DNA of 64,000 bases. It comes from Sorangium cellulosum (GTDB taxonomy: Bacteria > Myxococcota_A > Polyangia > Polyangiales > Polyangiaceae). A program made the position numbers and the translations under genes. The stretch's first letter is position 1; each line of letters starts with the position of its first letter. This document shows, piece after piece, positions 1-8,701 of this stretch. The DNA is taken from NCBI RefSeq assembly GCF_002950945.1, contig NZ_CP012673.1, forward strand, positions 11,886,001-11,950,000, written 5' to 3'. The notes beneath the pieces were generated by a model. That model was not told the origin of the DNA. It worked only from the letters and a program-made list of their open reading frames with translations, and did not search any database.

Positions 1-607
1 TGACGAGGATCGCCCCGCGGAGGCTCGCCATCTTCGAGCTGATCGCCAGGCCGAAGGCGACGCTGAGCAGCGCGATCAGGAAGAGGAACAGGAACGCGAT
101 CACCACCTCGAGCGCGGTGATCCCGCCGAACAGGAACGGCAGCGCCCCGACCGGCGCGAGCATCACCACGTACATCGAGATCGCCGTGTAGGCGGCGAGG
201 AATTTGCCGCGCGCGATCTCGCCGGGCGGGATGCCCGTGAGCAGCACCGCCTCCCACGTGCGGCCCTCGCGCTCCGACGCGATGCTGTTCGCGGCGACCG
301 CCGGGCCCACGAGGGTCACCACGAAGTACGCGAGCGAGAAGAAGACCTGGAACAGGATCACGCCCGTCCTCGCGGGCGAGACGTCCGTCGAGACGATGCC
401 GCCGAGCGACGCGACGAGCAGCGTCATCAGCATCGCGAACACGAGCAGGATGATCGGCGTGCGGCCGAGGCGCGCCGCCTGCTTGAGCTCGCGGATCCAG
501 ATCGGGTTCGGATCGCGAACGAGGCGACCCACCCGGTGCCGCGCTCGATCGACGAGCCGCCGGGACGACGGGCCGCCGGACGGCGATGAGCCAGTCTGCA
601 CGCTCAC
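1..607 (-). CDS. ABC-2 type transporter permease, N-terminal part (3' end outside window)
   Basis: Membrane subunit of an ABC-2 type exporter. About 202 residues are visible: a Ser/Pro-rich cytoplasmic start, an amphipathic stretch with the motif PNPIWIRELKQAARLGRTP typical of ABC-2 permeases, then hydrophobic segments (around IILLVFAMLMTLLVASL, VFFSLAYFVVTLVG, and a pair near ALPFLFGG...FLFLFLIALLSVAFGLA). The GTG start at 607 overlaps the TGA of the upstream ATPase gene by 4 bp (GTGA), so the two are translationally coupled. The end lies beyond base 1, so total length and any further subunit cannot be judged. The substrate is unknown. Confidence 0.85.
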   Translation of the reverse strand, partial: MSVQTGSSPSGGPSSRRLVDRARHRVGRLVRDPNPIWIRELKQAARLGRTPIILLVFAMLMTLLVASLGGIVSTDVSPARTGVILFQVFFSLAYFVVTLVGPAVAANSIASEREGRTWEAVLLTGIPPGEIARGKFLAAYTAISMYVVMLAPVGALPFLFGGITALEVVIAFLFLFLIALLSVAFGLAISSKMASLRGAILV

Positions 608-1797
608 TGCACCTCTCCTTGCGTGACCTCCAGGAAGATCCGCTCGAGCTCGTTGCGCTCCGGCTCGACCCCGATCACCAAGGCCCCGCTCCGCACGAGG
701 TGCTGGACGATCTCGGCGATCTTGACGTCGTTGCCCACGTAGCTGACGTGCACCGAGCCCGCGACGATCTCGACGTCGAGGATCCCCGGCCCGCCCCGCA
801 GCAGGAAGGCCGCGGCCTCGGGATCGCCGAGGACCCGCACCTTCACCTTGCGCCGCGGGACCGGCGCGTACGGCGCCGGAACCACCGGCGCCGGCCCCGC
901 GGGCGCAGCGGCCGCCGGCGGGGGCGCGCCGTACGCCGCCGGAGCGGGCTCGGGCGCGAGCGGCTGACCCGGCGCGCCGGGCGGCGGCAGCGCCCCGGGG
1001 CCGTACGGCGGCGCGGCGCGCGCGTGCGGGCCGGCCGCGCCGCCGCCGTGCGGCGCGTGCCCGGCGCGCAGGGCCTCGAGGCGCGCCGCGATCTCGCCGA
1101 TGGGACCGGCGACCACGAGGCGGCCCTTCTCGAGGATGCCGATCGACGTGCACACGTCGGAGAGCTCCGTGAGGATGTGCGAGGAGAGGAAGATCGTCTT
1201 CCCGAGGCTCCGGAGCTCCAGCAGCAGATCGCGGATCTCGATGCGCGCGCGCGGATCGAGATCGCTCGCCGGCTCGTCCAGGATGAGGACCTTGGGGTCG
1301 TGCAGCAGGATCCTCCCGAGCTGCAGCCGCTGCTTCATGCCCTTCGACATGGTCGCGACGATCCGGTCCTGGATCTTGCCGAGGTCGGTCAGCTCCAGGA
1401 CGGCGTCGACCACGTCGAGCGACGGCACCCGGAAGGCGTCCGCGAAGAACTCGAGGTACTCGCGCACCGTGATCCGGTCGTACACACCGGCGTGATCCGG
1501 CATGTACCCGATGCTGCGGCGGACCGCGGCCGGGTCGATCGTGACGTCGACGCCGTCGATCTCGACCCGCCCCGCCATCGGCTCGAGCAGGGTCGCCATC
1601 ACCCGGATCGTCGTCGTCTTGCCGGCGCCGTTCGGGCCGATGAAGCCGAAGATCTCGCCGGGGCCGACGTCGAAGGTCACGTCCCTGAGCACGTCGAGCG
1701 ACCCGAAGCGGTGCGAGAGGTGCCGGACCCGGATCGTCGGCGGCGGCCGCTCGGGCCGCGGCTCCAGGGGCGGCGCGGTTCCGGGCGCGGCGCTCAC
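604..1797 (-). CDS. ABC transporter ATP-binding protein with Pro/Ala-rich C-terminal linker
   Basis: ATPase subunit partnering the ABC-2 permease. The 397 residues contain Walker A GPNGAGKT at 54-61, a degenerate signature SKGMKQR at 151-157, Walker B with DEP at about 170-176, a D-loop and an H-loop His at about 207. Residues 245-315 form a low-complexity Gly/Pro/Ala linker, followed by a folded C-terminal domain of about 80 residues, as in exporter ATPases with a DUF4162-like tail. The GTG start at 1797 overlaps the preceding stop by 4 bp. The longer in-frame reading upstream lies antisense-like across the neighbouring gene and is rejected. The family exports substrates or acts in envelope or motility machinery; the cargo here is unknown. 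Confidence 0.92.
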   Translation of the reverse strand: MSAAPGTAPPLEPRPERPPPTIRVRHLSHRFGSLDVLRDVTFDVGPGEIFGFIGPNGAGKTTTIRVMATLLEPMAGRVEIDGVDVTIDPAAVRRSIGYMPDHAGVYDRITVREYLEFFADAFRVPSLDVVDAVLELTDLGKIQDRIVATMSKGMKQRLQLGRILLHDPKVLILDEPASDLDPRARIEIRDLLLELRSLGKTIFLSSHILTELSDVCTSIGILEKGRLVVAGPIGEIAARLEALRAGHAPHGGGAAGPHARAAPPYGPGALPPPGAPGQPLAPEPAPAAYGAPPPAAAAPAGPAPVVPAPYAPVPRRKVKVRVLGDPEAAAFLLRGGPGILDVEIVAGSVHVSYVGNDVKIAEIVQHLVRSGALVIGVEPERNELERIFLEVTQGEVQ

Positions 1798-3926
1798 GGC
1801 GCCCCCCCGAGGCCGACGATGCGCACGAGCACGCGGTCGCTCTCGATCCGCAGCCCCGCGTCGCTCGCGCGGCCCTCGCCGCCGTCGAGCTGGCCGAGCA
1901 GCACGGGCACGCCGGCCGGGAACCAGTCGACCGCGTCGCCGGCGGCCTCCTCGACGGCCCACCACGCCTCGCCCAGGCCCGGGGCGTCGGGCGCGAGCAG
2001 GGGGATCAGCAGGCTCCCGCCGAGGTCGTGGACGTCGATGCCGCCGACCCGCCGCCCGAAGCCCACCTGCGACAGCCACGCCCGCCCCTCGCTGCGCGTC
2101 CCGACGTCGACCCCGGCGCGCGACGAGACCTTCTCGCCGTCCCGGATGCGGGCGAAGTAGCGGGCCTCGCCCGACGGGAGCCGCAGGACGCCGCCCCGGA
2201 GATCGCGGCCGCTCCGGTTGCTCACGACGAGGTCGCCGCCCGCGTCGGCCGCCATCGCGATGCCGTCGCCGATCGGCGCGGTCCCGTCCTCGCGCACGAT
2301 CACGGTCTGCCACGAGCGCGCGGCGACGTCGGTCAGGCGGGCCCCGTCGCGGTCCACCGTGAGCCGATCGGGCCGCGCGGGCGCCTCGGAGATCGCCGCG
2401 GTGCTGATGACGCTGCTCGCGTCGGTCGTGCGGACCGTGAGGTCCTCCGCGCTCGAGACGAAGAAGCTGCGGAACCGGCGCACCGCGCCCTCCGACATGC
2501 CGGCCCCCGCCTCGACGAGCGTGAGGTGGCGCGCCCTGCCCCTCACCCCCTTCGCGAGCACGCCCACGCCGACGACCGACGCGAACGCGACCGCCGCGTA
2601 GAGGGGCAGGAACCGGAGCGCGCGGAGCGGCCTGCCCTGCCGCGCCGCCCGCGAGAAATTGACCGGCCCCGCGAGCACCGCGTACAGGCAGAGCAGCAGC
2701 GCGGAGAGCCCGATCGCCCAGCGCGAGCTCTCGTTCGGATCGAGCAGCTTCCGCACCCGGTCGAGGTCGAGCCCCATCACCTCCTCCCCCGGCCGGAACG
2801 CGACGGTCGATCGGCGGTCGTAGGCGCGGCGCGCGAGATCGGCCATCCGGATCTTCACCCAGGGGTCGACGGCGGCGGGCGGGCGCGAGGGATCGAACGC
2901 GAGCAGGTGCACCTCCCCGAGGCCGTAGGACGCCGAGCTGCCGTACGGGCTCCCGCGCAGGTTGCCGCCCGACCAGCCCGAGAGCGCCTCGGCCACCTGG
3001 GGGCCCGCGCTCGGCGCCGGCACGAGCGCGTTGCCCTGCTTGCCGAAGCCGCTCGCGCCGCCCGGCGCGGGCGGCACGATCTCCTCGAGCACCTCCCCCG
3101 CGAGGCCCGCCCTCGCGACCTCGCCCCCGACGAGCGCCGCGAGCGTCGGGTGCCGGAGATCCTCGGGGCGGGCCACGGACAGCGCCAGCGTCCCGCCGGC
3201 GAGCACGTACCCGGCGAGCGCGTCGAGCTCGGCGCCCCTCAGCATCGAGAGCTTGTCGGTGCGCATGAACACCGCGTCCGCCGCGCTGTAGAGGGCCGCG
3301 CGGTCGGGCAGCAGCGGGTCGCCCGTCGCGCCGTCGAAGCCCGCCTGCTGGACCCACAGGGTCGGGCCGGGCGACGGCCCGGGACCGCGCCCGGTCGGCA
3401 GGAACAGCGGCGCGACCGGCGCCTCGTGCAGGGTCCCCCGCAGGAGCGACGCCTCGCTGACGTCGAAGAGCACCACGGCGCGCTGCGACGTCGACGAGAG
3501 CGACTGCACGTGCATGCGCGCGCCGTGCTCGTCGAGCGTGCGCACCTCCACCTCGCCGAACGGCGACACCTGCACCGGCACGCGCACGTGGATCGACGCG
3601 CCCGCCGCGACGCTGTACGGCGCCGACGCGATGAAGACGCGGTCGTCGGAGTAGCGCTTCGACTCGATCTCGACCTCGCCCTTCGCCGCCCTGCCGCCGC
3701 GGTTCTCGATGCGCAGGACGACCTGGTTCCAGCCCCAGGGCAGCGCGCCGCTCGTCCCGAACAGCGGCGCCGCGTCGACGTGGAGCTCCGGCAGAGACCC
3801 GGCCGGCGCCTGCGCGAGCGCCGGCTCTGCCGCCGCGAGCGCCGCGAGCGCCGCGATCCACGCCGCGCCCGCCCAGAGCGGAGCGGGCCCGATCGCCCGC
3901 CCCCGCACCGCCTCGCCGCGCCTCAT
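1794..3926 (-). CDS. Exported two-TM membrane protein with glutamine-amidotransferase-like fold
   Basis: The 710-residue protein has an N-terminal signal peptide (hydrophobic stretch ending near ALAQA, about residue 40). A large extracytoplasmic region follows, starting with a beta-rich domain (IENRGGRAAKGEVEIES). Next comes a part reading like a GATase/DUF4350-type fold (ADAVFMRTDKLSML...YVLAGGTLALSVARPE). Two TM helices lie near residues 400-450 (IGLSALLLCLYAVLAG, FLPLYAAVAFASVVGVGVLA), followed by a C-terminal exported domain. It sits between the MoxR and ABC genes with ATGA/GTGA overlaps on both sides, which implies a joint function, perhaps a periplasm-facing accessory of the exporter. 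The fold assignment is inference; I do not recognise a named family. Confidence 0.7.
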   Translation of the reverse strand: MRRGEAVRGRAIGPAPLWAGAAWIAALAALAAAEPALAQAPAGSLPELHVDAAPLFGTSGALPWGWNQVVLRIENRGGRAAKGEVEIESKRYSDDRVFIASAPYSVAAGASIHVRVPVQVSPFGEVEVRTLDEHGARMHVQSLSSTSQRAVVLFDVSEASLLRGTLHEAPVAPLFLPTGRGPGPSPGPTLWVQQAGFDGATGDPLLPDRAALYSAADAVFMRTDKLSMLRGAELDALAGYVLAGGTLALSVARPEDLRHPTLAALVGGEVARAGLAGEVLEEIVPPAPGGASGFGKQGNALVPAPSAGPQVAEALSGWSGGNLRGSPYGSSASYGLGEVHLLAFDPSRPPAAVDPWVKIRMADLARRAYDRRSTVAFRPGEEVMGLDLDRVRKLLDPNESSRWAIGLSALLLCLYAVLAGPVNFSRAARQGRPLRALRFLPLYAAVAFASVVGVGVLAKGVRGRARHLTLVEAGAGMSEGAVRRFRSFFVSSAEDLTVRTTDASSVISTAAISEAPARPDRLTVDRDGARLTDVAARSWQTVIVREDGTAPIGDGIAMAADAGGDLVVSNRSGRDLRGGVLRLPSGEARYFARIRDGEKVSSRAGVDVGTRSEGRAWLSQVGFGRRVGGIDVHDLGGSLLIPLLAPDAPGLGEAWWAVEEAAGDAVDWFPAGVPVLLGQLDGGEGRASDAGLRIESDRVLVRIVGLGGAP

Positions 3927-4987
3927 CGCCGGATCGCCTGCGCCACGGGCTCGGGGCGCGCCTCGACCGCGGAGGTGAGCGCGGAGACCACCTGGTCCGT
4001 CGTGATCCCCTCCGCCTCGCCCTCGAAGGACCGGATCAGGCGGTGGCGCAGCACCGGCTTCGCGACCCGCTGCACGTCGGCGAAGGCGACGTGCGCCCTG
4101 CCCTGGAGCAGCGCCGCGGCCTTCGCGGCCAGCACCAGCGACTGCGCGCCGCGCACACCGGCGCCGAACCGGAGCGCCCGCCGCACGATCTCGGGCGCGC
4201 CCTCGGCGGCCGGGTCGCTCGCGCGCGTGAGCCGCGACGCGTACCGCAGGACGGGCTCGGCCACCGCGACGTCGCGGCACAGCGACCGCAGCGCGAGCAC
4301 GTCGTCGCGGGTGAGCACCCGCGGCGGCGGCCCGCCGTCGTGGCCCGTGGTCCGGGCGAGGATCTCGGTCAGCTCGTCCTCGGTCGGGCTCGGCACGAGC
4401 ACCTTCAGCAGGAACCGGTCGAGCTGCGCCTCGGGCAGCGGGTACGTTCCCTCCATCTCGATCGGGTTCTCGGTGGCCAGCACGAAGAACGGCTCCTCCA
4501 TCACGTGCCGCGTGCCGGCGATGGTGCACGCGTGCTCCTGCATCGCCTCGAGCAGCGCGCTCTGCGTCTTCGGCGTCGCCCGGTTGATCTCGTCGGCCAG
4601 GATCACCTGCCCGAAGATCGGCCCCTTGTGCAGCGAGAAGTGGCGCGAGCCGTCCGCCGCCGCGACGAGCACGTTCGTCCCCGTCACGTCGCTCGGCATG
4701 AGGTCCGGCGTGAACTGGATGCGGGAGAACCGGAGGTCGAGGCAGCCGGCGATGGTCCTGACGAGGAGCGTCTTGCCCAGCCCGGGCGCCCCTTCGAGCA
4801 GGACGTGTCCGCCCGCGGCGATGCCCCAGAGCGTCTGCTCGATGACGTCCCCCTGGCCGACGATGACGTGCCCGATCGCCTCCCGCAGGCGCCCGCTCGC
4901 CTGGCGCGCGAGCTCGAGCCGCGCCTCGAAGGAGGCGGGGGCCGCGCCCTGCCCGCCGTCAATACCTGCGCCTGATTCCGCCGCCAT
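3923..4987 (-). CDS. MoxR-family AAA+ ATPase
   Basis: MoxR AAA+ ATPases act as chaperones that mature or regulate partner proteins. In the 354 residues, Walker A GAPGLGKT is at 66-73, Walker B VILADE at 128-133, followed by INRATPKTQSALLEAMQE, a hallmark of MoxR. Sensor 1 is ATENP near 171-175. The lid domain is at the C-terminus. The ATG at 4987 was chosen because it starts just before the conserved region. An in-frame Met at 5062 would leave only 2 nt to the divergent gene. It heads the operon and overlaps the next gene by 4 bp. The usual DUF58 and VWA partners are absent in the visible part. Confidence 0.93.
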   Translation of the reverse strand: MAAESGAGIDGGQGAAPASFEARLELARQASGRLREAIGHVIVGQGDVIEQTLWGIAAGGHVLLEGAPGLGKTLLVRTIAGCLDLRFSRIQFTPDLMPSDVTGTNVLVAAADGSRHFSLHKGPIFGQVILADEINRATPKTQSALLEAMQEHACTIAGTRHVMEEPFFVLATENPIEMEGTYPLPEAQLDRFLLKVLVPSPTEDELTEILARTTGHDGGPPPRVLTRDDVLALRSLCRDVAVAEPVLRYASRLTRASDPAAEGAPEIVRRALRFGAGVRGAQSLVLAAKAAALLQGRAHVAFADVQRVAKPVLRHRLIRSFEGEAEGITTDQVVSALTSAVEARPEPVAQAIRR

Positions 4988-5052
4988 TCGATCGCCCTCG
5001 GGCCACGACCATAGCCGGCTGCGCGCCGCGCGTCGATCGCGGCCGTGCGTGC

Positions 5053-5065
5053 TATCTTTCACGCA
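5053..5065 (+). promoter_or_regulatory. Extended -10 element, probable leaderless promoter
   Basis: The extended -10 TGC followed by TATCTT (5053-5058) is exactly 6 nt before the ATG at 5065. A start site at +7 would coincide with the start codon. No Shine-Dalgarno is present. No good -35 is seen 17 bp upstream. Inference from position only. Confidence 0.5.
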
Positions 5066-5619
5066 TGAACCTGCTTAGCCGACGCTGTCGAAATGCCCTC
5101 GATTCGCTCTGCATTCCCGCGCTCTCCGCGCGCGCCGGCGTGGCGCTCGCCGCGGCCCTTTCGCTCGGCGCGAGCTCCTGCGCGAGCATCGTCGGCGAGC
5201 ACGAGGCCGAGACCAAGTTCCTCGTCAAGCCGAGCACGCAGGCGAAGTTCTCCGGGTGGAGCGAGGTCTCCGTCTCGCAGGATCCGAGCTCCGTCGACGG
5301 CGCCAAGCTCATGTTCATCCGGCTGGAGGCGCGGGACAACAACGTCCCCGACCTGACCTTCATCAAGAGCATCACCGCGGAGGCCGTCGTCGACGGCGCG
5401 GCGACCAAGATCGCCGGCAAATCGCCGATGCCGACGGGAGAGCGCATCGTCCCGCTCGATCGCGCCTACCACGGCGACATCCGGAAGTTCTTCTACGAGG
5501 ACACCGAGAACGGCGGGTACACCGTACATGTCGACTGGCGCGGCGAGCTCGACCTGACGAAGAAGATCCCCGAGGAGGGGGTGTGGATGAAGGTCATCGT
5601 GGCGGTCAGCATCGAGTGA
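5065..5619 (+). CDS. Putative lipoprotein, unknown function
   Basis: 184 residues. A signal peptide is followed by a lipobox (LGASSC, Cys near residue 39), so the mature protein is probably membrane-anchored in the envelope. The rest is a compact mixed alpha/beta domain without a motif I recognise (for example WSEVSVSQDPSSVDGAKLMFIRLEARD, and a C-terminal KVIVAVSIE). It is transcribed divergently from the MoxR operon, with 77 bp between starts, and probably from a leaderless promoter. No functional call is possible. Confidence 0.8.
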   Translation: MNLLSRRCRNALDSLCIPALSARAGVALAAALSLGASSCASIVGEHEAETKFLVKPSTQAKFSGWSEVSVSQDPSSVDGAKLMFIRLEARDNNVPDLTFIKSITAEAVVDGAATKIAGKSPMPTGERIVPLDRAYHGDIRKFFYEDTENGGYTVHVDWRGELDLTKKIPEEGVWMKVIVAVSIE

Positions 5620-5869
5620 GCGCGCCGCCGCGACGCCTGCCTCTTCTGCCCGGACGGCCTCTCTCCTCGGGCCGCTCCCGAAGACCCTGAGCCACCCAAG
5701 CTCCTGCCCCTTCTCCCCGTCGAACGCTGCAAACCGAGAGCGCACCGCACGCGAGGCGCGAGGCGCGGGCGCGCGACGTCGATCCACGCGACGTCCGCGC
5801 GCCGCGGCGCGCTCGCCGGCGCGCGCCGTGTGTTGCCCACCCCGGGTGCGGGCGAGGAGGTCCTTTGTC

Positions 5870-6625
5870 ATGGCCGAGATCCAGGAGAGCTCTGTTCTGT
5901 TCTCGCTCAAGCAGCTGATGCGCCTCGAAGACCAGCGTCTGCGCGAGGAGCGGGAGGCCGCGCAGCGGCGCGCGCTGGCGGAGCAGGAGGCTCGGCGCGC
6001 GCTCGAGCGGCAGGCCCTCGCCGAGGAGGAGGCGCGCCTCCGGGCCGAGGAGGAGCGGCGCCGGCGCGAGGAGGCCGCGGCGCGCGAGGAGGCGGCGCGC
6101 CTCGAGGCGATCCGCGCGGCGGCCGTCGAGAAGGCCCGCGTCGAGGCCGAGCAGCGCGCCCGCATCGAGGCCCTCGAGAAGCAGCAGGAGCACGAGCGGA
6201 GCCTCGCGGCGCTCGCGGGGGACGCCCAGCGGCGCCGGCTCCGGCGGCTCGTCGCCGCGGGCAGCGCGCTCGGCGCCCTCGTGACGGCCGCGACGCTCGG
6301 CCTCTACCTCGGCAAGATCAGGCCGGACGCGGAGCGGGCCCGGGCCGAGCACGCGGCCACGCGCGCGCAGCACGAGCGGCGGCTCGCGGAGCTCGAGGGC
6401 GATCTCGCGGCGCGCGAGCGGCAGATCCGCGATCTCTCCCTCGCCTACCAGACGGTGCGGAGCGAGGCGGAAAAGGCGGAGCTCCAGCGCAAGCTGAACG
6501 AGGCGAGGCGCGATCGCGACGTGATCCAGGGCAGGATCACGCGGCCTCCCGCGCAGCCGCCGCCCAAGGTGGAGCCGTGCGTCTGCAACGAGGGCGATCC
6601 GATGTGCGGCTGCCTGCCGCGCTAG
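5870..6625 (+). CDS. Coiled-coil single-pass membrane protein with Cys-rich tail
   Basis: The 251-residue protein begins with a highly charged Arg/Glu/Ala heptad region (about residues 15-115), predicted to be a long coiled coil. One TM helix follows (LVAAGSALGALVTAATLGLYLG, about 125-147), then a second coiled coil and a C-terminal tail with four Cys within 11 residues (CVCNEGDPMCGC). The ATG at 5870 is preceded by GAGGAGG, giving a good ribosome-binding site; an upstream in-frame Met lacks one. The Cys cluster could bind metal or form disulfides. It converges on cysK, ending 5 bp from its stop. Function unknown; similar architectures appear among uncharacterised myxobacterial proteins. Confidence 0.75.
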   Translation: MAEIQESSVLFSLKQLMRLEDQRLREEREAAQRRALAEQEARRALERQALAEEEARLRAEEERRRREEAAAREEAARLEAIRAAAVEKARVEAEQRARIEALEKQQEHERSLAALAGDAQRRRLRRLVAAGSALGALVTAATLGLYLGKIRPDAERARAEHAATRAQHERRLAELEGDLAARERQIRDLSLAYQTVRSEAEKAELQRKLNEARRDRDVIQGRITRPPAQPPPKVEPCVCNEGDPMCGCLPR

Positions 6626-6630
6626 CGATG

Positions 6631-7590
6631 CTAGTTGCGGAACGCGGCGCTGCGGGCGCAGCCGACGAGCTCTTTGAAGAGCGGCGACGTGACGTAACGC
6701 TCGCCGCCGTCGGGCAGGATCACGATGATCTTCTTGCCCTGCATGTCGTCGCGCGCCGCGACCGAGAGCGCCGCGGCCATCGCCGCGCCGCCGGAGATGC
6801 CGACGAGGATGCCCTCGGTCTTCGCGAGCCGCTGCGCGGCGTCGAAGGACTCGTCCTCGGACACGGGCACCACCTCGTCGATGAGCTCGCGCCGCAGGAT
6901 CTTCGGGATGAAGCCCGCGCCGATCCCCTGGATGAGGTGCGCCCCCACGCGGCCGCCGCTCAGCACGGCCGCGTTCCGGGGCTCGACCGCGATCATCTTC
7001 ACGCCCGGCTTCTTCTCCTTGAGCACCTCGCCCACGCCGGTGATCGTCCCGCCGGTCCCCACGCCGGCGACCACGACGTCGACCTGGCCGTCCGTGTCCT
7101 CCCAGATCTCGGGCGCGGTGGTCGCCCGGTGGGCGGCCGCGTTCGCCGGGTTCTCGAACTGCTGCAGCATCACGGCGCCGGGCCGCTCCTCCACGATCTG
7201 CCGCGCCCGCGCGACGGCCTGCACCATCAACGTCCCCGGCGTCAGCTGCACCTCCGCACCGAAGGCCCGGAGCAGCGCGATCCGCTCGGGGCTCATCGAC
7301 TCGGGCATCGTGAGGATCAGCCGGTAGCCCTTCGCCGCGGCGATCATCGCCAGCGCGATCCCCGTGTTGCCGCTCGTCGGCTCCACGAGCACGCTCCCCT
7401 GGGTCAGCTTGCCCTGCCGCTCCGCGGCCTCGACCATCGCGAGGCCGATGCGATCCTTGATGCTCCCGCCCGGGCTCCGGCTCTCGATCTTGCCGATCAG
7501 CTCGCCGCGCAGCCCCTTCCCCGCCGCGCTCAGGCGAACAAGGGGGGTCCGCCCGACCGTCATCGCGATGTTGTCGAAGATGGTGCCCAC
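6631..7590 (-). CDS. cysK: Cysteine synthase A (O-acetylserine sulfhydrylase)
   Basis: PLP enzyme that makes L-cysteine from O-acetylserine and sulfide. Of 319 residues, the PLP-binding Lys is K45 in GGSIKDR; TSGNTG (72-77) binds substrate; the phosphate loop GVGTGGT and the late SGG motif are intact. The GTG start at 7590 is preceded by GGAGGG at good spacing. An upstream in-frame reading overlaps the next gene's end region and lacks homology. It lies 40 bp downstream of the cysA-like gene on the same strand, so the two form a sulfur-assimilation pair. CysM/CBS relatives are possible, but the length and the SRSPGGSIKDR motif fit CysK best. Confidence 0.95.
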   Translation of the reverse strand: MGTIFDNIAMTVGRTPLVRLSAAGKGLRGELIGKIESRSPGGSIKDRIGLAMVEAAERQGKLTQGSVLVEPTSGNTGIALAMIAAAKGYRLILTMPESMSPERIALLRAFGAEVQLTPGTLMVQAVARARQIVEERPGAVMLQQFENPANAAAHRATTAPEIWEDTDGQVDVVVAGVGTGGTITGVGEVLKEKKPGVKMIAVEPRNAAVLSGGRVGAHLIQGIGAGFIPKILRRELIDEVVPVSEDESFDAAQRLAKTEGILVGISGGAAMAAALSVAARDDMQGKKIIVILPDGGERYVTSPLFKELVGCARSAAFRN

Positions 7591-7630
7591 GTGCCGCCCT
7601 CCGCGCTGGGGCGGCCCGACGGCCGCCGCT

Positions 7631-8701
7631 CTAGATGGCGTAGTCTTGCACGAAGATCTTGGCGTCACGGAGATTCACCATCACCCTGTCGCCCTCGGCG
7701 AGCCCGAGCTCGGCCACCCGGTCCTTGGTCAGCTCGACCGAGAGCGGCTGGCCGTCGGACAGGCGGAGCTCCGCCTTGACCATCCATCCGACCCGTGATA
7801 GCCGCTCGACGCGCGCCACGCTGGCCCCGTCGCCGCGCTGCTCGTCCGACGAGTCGATCCGGGCGTGGAGCTCGATGTCGTGCGGCCGCACGAACGCGTG
7901 CACGCTCGCGCCGTCGCCCGTCCCCGGGGGGGCGTGCATCGCGAAGGTCCCGAGCGCCGCCTGGCCGTCGCGGACCTCCCCCTTGAGCACGTTGATCGAC
8001 CCGACGAAGCTCGCGACGAACTCGGTCGCCGGCCGGTCGTAGATCTCCTCGGGCGTGCCGATCTGCTCGACGCGGCCCTTGTGCAGCACGATGACCCGGT
8101 CGGCGAGGTCCATCGCCTCTTCCTGGTCGTGGGTCACGAAGACGCTCGTGATCCCGCGCTCCTTGTGCAGCTTCCGGATCCACTCGCGCAGCTCGAGCCG
8201 CACCTTGGCGTCGAGCGCCCCGAACGGCTCGTCGAGCAGGAGCAGCGACGAGCCCGGCGCGAGCGCGCGGGCCAGCGCGACGCGCTGCCGCTGGCCGCCG
8301 GACAGCTCGTGCGGGTACCGGCCCCCGAGCCCATCGAGCTGCACGAGGCCGAGGAGCTCGGCCACGGTGGCGTCGATCTCCTTCCGGGGCCGCTTCCGGA
8401 TCGCGAGGCCGAACCCGATGTTCTCGCGCACCGTCATGTGCCGGAACAGCGCGTAGCTCTGGAAGACGAAGCCGATGTTCCGGTCCTGCACCCGGGTGTT
8501 CGTCGCGTTCTTGCCGTTCAGGATCACCTCGCCGGTGTCGGGGGTCTCGAGCCCGGCGATGATGCGGAGGACGGTGCTCTTGCCGCCTCCGCTCGGCCCC
8601 AGCAGCGCGACGAGGGCGCCGCGCTCTATCTCGAACGAGACCTCGTCGACGACCTTGTTCGGACCGAACCGCTTCGTGAGCTGCTGGACGACAATCCCCA
8701 T
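7631..8701 (-). CDS. cysA: Sulfate/thiosulfate-type ABC transporter ATP-binding protein
   Basis: ATPase of a CysA-type importer. Over 356 residues it shows Walker A GPSGGGKST, Q-loop FVFQSYALFRHMTVREN, signature LSGGQRQR, Walker B LLLLDEPFGALD, and the H-loop in FVTHDQEEAMDLADR. A C-terminal TOBE-like domain covers about residues 240-356. The Q-loop region (QSYALFRHMTV) and the YDRPATEFVASFVG segment match CysA better than PotA or MalK. It is the first gene before cysK, which supports a sulfur role. No permease (cysT/cysW) or binding protein is adjacent. ATG 8701 was chosen because the family begins there; the upstream extension is low complexity. A molybdate or Fe importer ATPase is the alternative. 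Confidence 0.85.
   Translation of the reverse strand: MGIVVQQLTKRFGPNKVVDEVSFEIERGALVALLGPSGGGKSTVLRIIAGLETPDTGEVILNGKNATNTRVQDRNIGFVFQSYALFRHMTVRENIGFGLAIRKRPRKEIDATVAELLGLVQLDGLGGRYPHELSGGQRQRVALARALAPGSSLLLLDEPFGALDAKVRLELREWIRKLHKERGITSVFVTHDQEEAMDLADRVIVLHKGRVEQIGTPEEIYDRPATEFVASFVGSINVLKGEVRDGQAALGTFAMHAPPGTGDGASVHAFVRPHDIELHARIDSSDEQRGDGASVARVERLSRVGWMVKAELRLSDGQPLSVELTKDRVAELGLAEGDRVMVNLRDAKIFVQDYAI

Noticed and set aside
604..3861. 1085-codon frame on the minus strand fused to the ABC ATPase
   Set aside because: The upstream two thirds is Arg/Ala-rich shadow of the 710-residue membrane protein gene; the real ATPase starts at GTG 1797 with a GTGA overlap.
2028..5078. 1016-codon plus-strand frame
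   Set aside because: Antisense to three well-supported genes; composition (Arg/Ala/Pro/His) is the usual high-GC antisense shadow, with no domain.
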